Assembly: GCF_950023065.1 (NCBI RefSeq)
Contig: NC_088680.1
Span: forward strand, 39,792,559-39,856,558
Length of the DNA: 64,000 bases
Reading direction: 5' to 3'
Source: Planococcus citri
Lineage: Eukaryota > Arthropoda > Insecta > Hemiptera > Pseudococcidae
Shown here: piece by piece, positions 55,844-64,000 of the stretch
Numbering within the stretch: the first letter of the stretch is position 1
Layout: each line of letters starts with the position of its first letter
Translations under genes and position numbers: made by a program
Notes under the pieces: generated by a model
Seen by the model: only the letters and a program-made list of their open reading frames with translations
The model's database searches: none
What the model was told of the DNA's origin: nothing

Positions 55844-58614
55844 GTGTATCTTTGTGCCAAATTAGCGGCTGATCTGCAACAGGGGCCTTCAGGATGCTGG
55901 AACTCACCATCCATCTATTCCATCTCAATTTTTGACAACCTGTTGATTTACCTATTAATGTGGAGCAAACTAGGACAAATATAAGAGTGCATTGCTTGAC
56001 CAAACCTGTGAATCTACCTTGTGCTATATATTACTACCTATTTTATGTTATATATTTTACCATGCCTGAAACTAATACAATATGTCAAAGTGTTTCAGAT
56101 ACTCTTTTTTGGGGTAATATAGTGCAATGGTGTCCTTTATTGTAGCAGTACCAACAAACTTTCCCCTTCTGCCTGTAGGCAAGACACCGCTGGTTGGTAG
56201 CCACCAAGTGGGGCCCCTGTTCCTGACTGTCTCTGCTGGGAACCTGATCAGGGTTCATGTAGGCTCCATTCTGTCCTAGTTTAAGATTGTATATGTTTTT
56301 ATATTTATTTTTAAAAAATGAAATGAATGTGGAAATGTATTAATCTGTCAGGAACATGTGAAGTGGGGCTTGTAGTGATGGTGTGAATGGCTTTTTTCAG
56401 AGAGGCGTGTGTGGGAGTGGGGAGTGCAAAGTTTGGTGAGAGATCTTGGTAGGTAACTTATGGTTGCCGGGTTCACTTGTTTGAAGCTTGCTTCAACTAC
56501 GCCCCTTCCACACAAAAAACCCTTTGATTTATTCAGGCACAATTTTCCAAAATCTGCGGTAGGTAGGTACCTACCTTTTTCTCATTTGAATTCATATTCC
56601 AACATATTTTTTTTTTATATGAGAAAATTTTAAAATTTGTTCAAACTCCAGAATCGGAATGTTGTGAAGTTACCATATAAACGAACTTGGAAGATCGAAC
56701 ATAAAATAGAAAATTTTTCATCAAATTTTGATATTTTTGATCAATTGTGCTTACCTACTGTTAATGACTTCCAGTTGATTTTTCACCGACTTTTTGATGA
56801 TTTTTCAAGCGGGTTTGATTTTTTATTAGCTTTTTTGTACATTTCCCCTCCCCATTGTTATGGGATCATGACTCATCGTTTGTTAGAGTTTTGAGGGAGC
56901 GTTTACAAAAAGTGGCTAATTTAATTTCTTTGAATGAAAACTAAACATTAAAATAGGTATCTACTTTTTTTTTTCTTTTTTTTTCTTTTTTTCATAGGTA
57001 GGGATACAAAAACCAATACCTACATTAACGATCACAATCAACTTCAAATGGTAAATTTCAGAAAAAGATAGTCAATAAACCATTGCTTTAAATGAGGTAT
57101 TTTAAAACACTTTGGTAACAAACGAACGTAAAATTTCAAGTTCAAGGGCAATGACTATAATAAAATACATTGAAGAGCTATTCTCCTACCAAATGTCTAG
57201 ATGTCTGGACACTAGCTCGGAGTCAGAAATAGAAAAACCTTAAAATCAAATCACTTAAAACGACCTGAAAATACTGCAGAGATGGCTTACGTGTCTGAAA
57301 CACACGCATTCGCATTTATATTTTATTTGATCTTCGTGTACTGCCCTCGTCGGCTATTTTTTCTTGATTTTTCCTACTGGGTATAAGTGTATAAAGAGGG
57401 ATCAAGAGACAAGTACACGTTATACCCTCCATTTAGAGCATTTACCATGAAATATATTTTGTATCGAGGTTTTCTCTCTTTCTCTGTCTTCTTTCTAGTC
57501 GATAGACGTGTATAAATACCTTCACACAGACACTAGGTAGTCGATACGATGAAAGAAGAGGTATCTGGGAAGCCGGAGCAATTCGTTATGCTTCTTCGTT
57601 CTCAATGTATTCGCGTGAGTGTGTGTTTCTTTTTTCATCCCTTTGTGTGTGCGGCACTACGTAGGTATCTACTGTATAAGGCACCCTTCGAGATGTCTCT
57701 CCTCTGCTTCAGCAAGTGCTTTTTTCTACGTTCATAAAGTGCTCCTCGATACGATAAAATAGTGCATCGAGAGACCTTATGGATAAAACTGTTCGATAAA
57801 CGATGCGTGTGTATGTATTTTCCTTTCGATAGATAGCGACTTTTCGATTAGGAAACAGAGAAATGTATATAAAATATCTGAAAATTTCAATGATTCGACG
57901 GAGAGTAAGAAACCAATGCTTTGCGAAAGTCGTCTGAAGTGTTCGTTTGAAAACGATAATGAAAGGAAGATGAGACTGGAGACTGTGATTTTAATTTCGA
58001 GAAAACATAACTCGAATTTTCTAGTTTAAAGCGAGAGTGGGAGGAGGTGAAAATACTTGAAATTTTAATATTTTACACGAGATAAAAAGAGATTAAGTAA
58101 GTACGAAGCAAGTGTCGATGAGAAAGCAGATGTTTGTTTTTTCACCTGCCCTATTTCAGATTCTTTAGAATAGAATTCCATCGATTTTCTCTTTCTGCTC
58201 TAAATTATTCGGTGACGATTTCGTGTTATTGTTTGTTCTTGTCTGCTTCTATTACTGAGGAATATTTTTTTTAACGAGGAATCGTTTTGCGGATTTTTTT
58301 TTGATTTCTCATTTTGGAGAATTCTTTTGAAAAATCATCATTATTGATAGTTTTAAACTAGAAATAAAATAATATCAAAATTCAAAATCCGAGTTGAAGG
58401 CCGAACAACCACGTTTTCTGGATTTTGGCCAAATTGCGTACAGACTTCAATATTCAAGTTGAAAGTTACCCAAAAAAAATTGTATGTAGATGCAAAGGTT
58501 CCCCTGGAGGAGACATAATATGGGTCTTTCAAAAAAAAAAAAACGTTGAAAAAATTGTGAGTTTTTTGCTCCAGCTCTTGCTCCAGCTTTGGTAAAAATG
58601 ACTCAATTCCTAAA
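55844..58614. other. Non-coding host sequence, no gene recognised
   Basis: 55844-56290 continues the unit interrupted at 54897. 56290-57200 is AT-rich. 57200-58100 is CpG-containing and looks unique. A GTAGGTAGGTACCTACC microsatellite lies near 56561. No supported frame. Confidence 0.45.
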
Positions 58615-59945
58615 GATAGAAATCCGAGACCACTTTTAGGATCCTACTCTTGAGCAGTGAGCAGTTGAAAAGTTTCAAATTGCAAATTTCTGGTTAAATT
58701 CGTGTCTTGAAAACATGTTTGTCTTAAATGCTCTAATGATGCCGAAATATCGAAGTAGGTTGATACCTGTATTGTTTCAAAAACAGACAAGGGAACCTCT
58801 CGAGATGTCCACCTCTGATTTGACGGGAATCCTGATTCTTGTAAAGAACGTGTTCTGAAATTCCCGTAACGAATGGCGAAATTTAAGCTGTTGAAATTTG
58901 ATAAAATTGATTTTTTGATGAATTTTTGAAAATTTTTAACTATACCTACGTACTCGTATGTACCTAACACACCTAGGTAATCATTTTTGGCGGTAAATTA
59001 TGTTTTTTTTTATTTTTTATTTTTTTGTTTTTTTTACAAAAAACTCTTATTTTATCCATAAAAATGAGGAAAATCAGTCTTGGAACCAATACCGATTCTC
59101 CAACCGTTCACAATTTACAACTATTCGGAAACCTCCAGCGTGTGATTTTCGATTTCCCCAGAATTTTCAAATTTTTCCACAAGACGTGAAAATTAACTTG
59201 GTCAGCTGAAAATTGAGTTGTTTCTTATTCTTGACCCTTTCGATGAGTTTATTCTCATCACTGGGCTGGACTCCCAAGCGGACGCCTCAAGTGTATTTTT
59301 TTGACCAATGAAAGGAAAAAATTCTAAGAGTGAAATAATCTGAATTTCACAAGTTCCAGTAATTCTGGAGCCCTAAGAGTGATTTTAGATTTCTCTAGTA
59401 CTTTGAAATTTTTCCAGAAGGCGTGCATATTCATTTGGGGGTTGGGGGAGGTCGTAGTATAGTTCCAAGACTTGACGTTTTAAAAAAAACTGTATGATTT
59501 TCTAAAAAAAAAAAATAATAAAAACAAACAAAACAAAAAATGCTGAGAACGGTCAATTTTGGATTTTCAAAACTTTTCCAAAAATTAAAATATCAATTTG
59601 GACAGCTGAAATTTTGATAGTAGAGATTAATTAAGATGCATTTTCTTTCCAAAAATCGTGATTCCGTGCGAATCGAAGGCAGACACCTCAAAAGATTCTC
59701 TTATGAGGCAATATTCTGGAATGCAGTGGTGCCAATTTCAAAAACTCGAAGAAATTTGCTAAGTTTTTGGCTATTTCTCTCATTCAAAAAAAAAAGTTGG
59801 CAATAGTGAACAAAAATTTGACACCACTAAATTCCAAAATATTGGGTTCAAAGAACGAATTTACACAGAAATTGATGATTTGAAAATTTTTAACCAATTT
59901 TCAACTGCTCAGTAGACCTCTAAAAGTAGTCTTCGGTTTTGACCT
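58615..59945. repeat. Possible composite repeat with ~95-bp degenerate inverted ends
   Basis: The segment from about 58618 (CCGAGACCACTTTTAGGATCC, and later GCAGTTGAAAA) matches the reverse complement of about 59865-59940 (CCGAAGACTACTTTTAGAGG, GCAGTTGAAAA). A related segment occurs near 24060. It may be an old transposon of about 1.3 kb or two inverted copies of one dispersed repeat. Confidence 0.45.
59708..59846. mobile_element. Small MITE, diverged copy 2 of the 24171 family
   Basis: The left end has ATATTCTGGAATGCAGTGGT, and the right end has ACCACTAAATTCCAAAATAT, its diverged complement. Both ends resemble those of 24171-24342. No coding capacity. Confidence 0.5.
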
Positions 59946-62900
59946 CAATGGTCTAGGTTAACGCGGAACCTCAAATACCAACTACAGCAGGTTAGGTACG
60001 GACTAGGGCGAAAAACACGATTTTTTTGAAAATGCTTCTTCTTTGAGGATTCATATCTCCCCTTCAGAAAATTTTTCTAGGCAATTTCCAACTCAAGATG
60101 GAGGTCTGCCCTAATTTTTGTCAGAATACTCCGACATTTTTGTTTTTTTGTGACCCACTCTAATGACCATATTGAGCCTAAATGTAATAAGAAGAAAAAG
60201 ACCTCTCATATTTTGATCGTGTCAGTATTATTGTTTTCGTATTAACGAGTAAAACAAAAAAACATTTAACAATTATAGGTAATGCTTTTGTTTTCGTTTC
60301 AAAAACTCAAAAACCAGAAAAAATGCTTCACTATGTAACGTGTACTCTAAAATTCATCTGCAAATTGATTTTCAAATTGACACGAAATTCTCAACCACTA
60401 ATGATGCTAGTTTCAAAACACCCACGTGAAAATAAAAACCGCAAAAAACACCTATAATGTATTAATTCTTCTCCTCGCCTCACCTCAATAGTTCTTCGAA
60501 ATTCCATCACACGACACGATGATTGTAATTACAGGTTATTCCCACCCCCCTCACTCGTAACCGTTTCGTATCCAGTCGCCTATGACGCCGATTTCTTCTA
60601 TGCTTTTGCTCGTCCTCTTTATCACTAATTTCGAAACATTTACAACGCGAAATTAGAATACACGAGAGAGATAAAATTAACGACGAATAGGTACATAAAA
60701 GCCGTCCATCACTGCAATTATTTTATTTTTTAACTTGTCAAAATGATGGATGAAAGTAATATGTAATTCGTAAATAGCTAACGATGTAAAACACGCGTGA
60801 TCGATATTTTCCAATACCTCTCTCTAGGTATATACTCTTTTTTCCCACTATTTCTCGTTTTCTCGCAAAAATTTCCCGTTCGCTTGGCTGATTCCGCACG
60901 TCGTAATACCTATACCTCTACTTGAAAAAAGAGAAAGAGAGAAAATACTAGAAAAAAAACAGCCTCGGCATTAATTTCGGGGAACTCTTTTTTAATGGTT
61001 TTTTATCCTAATAATTGCTATCGTTTTACCGTATATACGCGCGACGTGTTTCCTGCTCGTACATTTTCAATATATCTGAAACCTATTATAGCTAGGTACA
61101 CACCGTAGGTAGGTATATACACTATAGAATCGAGCCAAAAGAAAAAAATCTACGCTACTTGTGTTAAATGAATTGCGAATATTTAACGACGCTACGCCAA
61201 AGTGAGATAGAAAGGTAGGCTTAGGTGCCTTGTATATAGTTTAGCACATCTTGTCACGCAAATAAAGAAAAACATACTCCAAAAAGTGAGGTGCCACGGA
61301 GAACGGGTGGTAACTCAAGGGTAGCTCTTTTTCCTTTACAATATTACACGAGTTTTTATACTCGTACTACCACCCTGCCTCCTTCTTAACCACGTTCATC
61401 CCTCCTGCGAGTTATTTTTCGTTAAAATTTATAATCTGCGCGTCTTCTCTTCGTATAAGTATATCTCGTACTCGTATATAGTTTCTGCTGCAGCAGGCGA
61501 GACGAGAAGATACACATACAAATCTTTATTTTGCTCGGCTTTGCGAAAGCAAAACAAAAGCCAACGTGGCATTATTTTATACACACAACGAAAAAGTCTC
61601 GAAGAAAATTTGTGATTTATATCTGTAAAGATAAAAGATATCGAACAAGAGAGGTCATTTTACGTAGAAATAAATTTCAAATTAAGTGTAGAAAATTATT
61701 CCCGCTAAAGAGAAAGTGATTTTATATACTTTCTTAGCTGCGCTGCGCTATTCCAGCCGCTCAACATCTCTACGCTTCTCCCCTGTATACTTACTGCTTA
61801 AACTTAAACCCAACCAAAACGGTCCCTAAGGACTTAAAACTTTTGATAACGGTATACCGCGACTACAGTCCATTATAATTCAATATTTTAATGGTTACTT
61901 GGCGTAGAATTATAGGTCTGAGCTTACAAATTACGCCGCGTTTCTACTCTCTCTTACTCTTTTCGAGAACCCGCCCGCCATTCTAACGTAATCTTTAACG
62001 TTGGTTCTATGATTTGTACGTTGAATTGTACGTTTCCACCAACACACTCACTATATTGAAAGATCAACATTTTAGATTCCCTGTTTTGTATCGATGCTCG
62101 TGTTGCCCTCGCTGTTACCGCCCCAAGAGTCAATTGTACCAGCGAACGTAGGTATCTATTAATTTTTCTACCCCTTTTTTGTAATTGAGTCGAAATAGGT
62201 ACTCGTAAATTCATCCGAGTACTTATGTGAATTGGTTCAACGACTTGAGCATTATAAGCTGAGGGGGGTGAAAAATAATATTTACGAATCAAAGTTTGAA
62301 AATTAGTAAGTACTTGAATTTTTATGTCGATTTTATCATTTTTCAATCGTTTTAATCGTTTGCATTTAAAAATGAGCTTCAACTTTAAGTGACATTGTTC
62401 ACAAATGGATTCACAAATCAAGTGCGTGGTTCGAAACGGACACTTCAAAATGACGTTACTCACTTATGGGTTCGCGGATCATTTACCTATTGGTGGAAAA
62501 CATGTAAGAGAAAAGACAAGAAGAGTGGAAATTGTAACATAAATCTTGAAAAAATCATCAGAAAAGTTGGTGTAAAAAAACTTTTTATTCATAAAATGCT
62601 GGTGTCTATAGGCTTACATATTCGAATCTTCGATAAGAAAAGCGAGCAAGATTGAGAGGTTCCCATACTTGTTGTATTTAACTACTTCAAAATATGAAAT
62701 AAGTGTACATCTGCAGTCTGTCTCAAAATGTTTCCAAAAAGTAAAAGAATAGAAAGTCAGTAAAATATGCATTGAATTTGAAAATAATTGTTTGCAAAAT
62801 CGTCAATGAATTATGCCTATCCAGAATTATTGTCCACTGATCATAGAGAACTGGAGAATTGAGTCAACGTACGTTCTTTTTAATTTTTTTGGCACTTTGG

Positions 62901-63586
62901 CCATAATTAAGCAAGATACGTAGAGGAAAGCGCAGACAGGTTGGATTAAAAAAAAAACGAAATTTGAACTTGATACTTTTAAATAAGTACTAATAATAAC
63001 AATCACTAATTTTTGTAATTTCATGTATACATGGATTTTGTAAAATTTTGATTTAAATTGTAAAGTGCCCTCAAGGGGTGTTGAAGTCCCATCTCCATTA
63101 TTCCCCCCCCCCCCCTCGAGGAGAGTTTGGACGAAAATGAAAGTGGCTACTTTGCAGTGCCGATGCCGTTTGAAAAAAAAATCGTAAAAAAGTGCAACAT
63201 AAATTCTGGAGATTAAACTCATCCTGCCACTGCATTGATTCACTTTAGTATTCTTCGTGTTAATAAAATTGCATAGCCAGTTTGCCGTATAAGGGCTAAT
63301 TCATGTTCCCTCGGCTAATATCTGTTTGCAAGGGATGATCATGGACCATTCCATTGTGCTTAGAATTTTTCAACTCAACTAGCGTTGGCAATTACTTTTT
63401 CTTGGGTACTTAAGTATCCTACAAGGAAGATCATCTAAAAGAACTCTTTATAAAAATGTGAGCAAATTGTTGAAAAAAGTAAGCTTAGAAATGGTTGGAT
63501 CTCCTTGGAATGGAATGATCCACATGCACATGTTGAATTTCATTTAGACCTTTTCAGTGACATTTTTTGAAAACCAGATAACCATT
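59946..63586. other. Non-coding host sequence, no gene recognised
   Basis: 60450-62500 is CpG-containing and looks like unique intronic DNA. The rest is AT-rich. The longest open frame (61954-62463, minus, 169 codons) has no family resemblance or flanking splice logic that I can defend. Confidence 0.5.
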
Positions 63587-63698
63587 GTTGTAAAAATACC
63601 AGTATTTTATTTTTCCATATACCTAATGCAAGTATGCTGGTAGTTGTAAAAATACCAGTATTTTATTTTTCCATATACCTAATGCAAGTATGCTGGTA
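63587..63698 (+). repeat. Perfect 56-bp tandem duplication
   Basis: 63587-63642 and 63643-63698 are identical copies beginning GTTGTAAAAATACCAGTATT and ending AAGTATGCTGGTA. Perfect identity suggests a recent duplication (or an assembly artefact). Flanking sequence to about 63880 is rich in ATACCATAT and its complement. Confidence 0.9.
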
Positions 63699-64000
63699 TT
63701 ATACCATATAATACGGGTTGGTACTTTATTTTGAAATGAAAATTGATACTGTATTTTTGTAATTTCTCCCCTAGAACCAAAAAAACCATAAAATTAGCGA
63801 GAAATACAGTAAAATACCATATTTTGTATAATATGGTATTGAACAATGAACACATATAATACGGGAATAAAATACCTTACATCTCTCTGCTATTGCTTGC
63901 TTAAGAAGTACAAAATGATTTGACACAAGTGTCACGACTCTTTTCATATATTTTTCTTGACTGATTTACCGAATTGGTATTCAATTAGTAATGCAGAACT
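63699..64000. other. Non-coding sequence to the window end
   Basis: AT-rich, with short inverted strings such as ATACCATAT and ATATGGTAT. No gene seen. Confidence 0.5.

Noticed and set aside
61954..62463. 169-codon minus-strand open frame
   Set aside because: No recognisable domain, no convincing splice sites or start context. Length alone is not enough in a 64-kb window.
1..64000. CRISPR arrays, tRNA or rRNA genes, bacterial operons
   Set aside because: The tandem repeats found lack spacer regularity, no cloverleaf or rRNA core was recognised by eye, and all coding signals are eukaryotic. A tRNA scan would be decisive for tRNAs and was not possible here.

Overview
The window is nuclear DNA from an animal, almost certainly an insect. 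It is AT-rich, mostly non-coding, and scattered with GTAG/CTAC microsatellites, foldback MITEs and dead LINE fragments. The only host exon I can support (47632-47837, minus strand) is an Ig-domain exon of the Beaten path (Beat) family. The sequence does not settle the order; I lean weakly to a hemipteran such as a mealybug, and Lepidoptera is the main alternative. No prokaryotic genes, rRNA, tRNA or CRISPR array was recognised.

The centre of the window is one apparently complete, very large LTR retrotransposon, 25093-45813 (20,721 bp, plus strand). Its two 1,031-bp LTRs begin TG, end CA and look identical by eye. They are flanked by a perfect 4-bp target duplication (AGAC), so the insertion is recent. 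Its layout is: LTR; a leader of about 4.4 kb with three families of tandem repeats; gag (30600-32504); pol in the -1 frame (32492-38419); a 2.7-kb spacer with an array of hairpins sharing a loop motif; a third ORF in the env position (41088-43241); a 1.5-kb 3' region; LTR. Gag and pol are joined by a textbook -1 frameshift signal: GGGAAAC, a 6-nt spacer and an H-type pseudoknot.

Pol is Ty3/gypsy-like (protease, RT, RNase H, integrase) with three unusual additions. A domain with a GDG motif, possibly a degenerate SGNH/GDSL hydrolase fold, lies upstream of the protease. A second, complete cellular-type RNase H sits between the integrase catalytic core and its GPY/F tail, while the original RNase H has lost a catalytic aspartate. 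The C-terminus is long and acidic with an AT-hook. ORF3 is not an envelope gene: it has a RING-H2 finger and a coiled coil, then a second, collinear copy of the GDG domain found at the start of Pol. This combination, together with the hairpin array, is the best candidate in the window for an undescribed system.

Left flank (1-25092): mostly non-coding host sequence. It holds a Harbinger-like foldback MITE (3535-4476), a decayed Jockey-like LINE fragment (13871-14290), a 5'-truncated RTE LINE with an (AAG)n tail (19163-20130), and immediately beside it an antisense remnant of a relative of the big retrotransposon (20137-20735). Right flank (45814-64000): the Beat exon, a hAT MITE with a perfect 8-bp duplication (50312-50823), a foldback element with TIRs of about 310 bp (54898-55843), other small inverted-repeat elements, and a 56-bp tandem duplication near the end. 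Because the retrotransposon lies 1.8 kb downstream of the Beat exon in the gene's own direction, it probably sits antisense in an intron of that gene, though no second exon was found to prove it.
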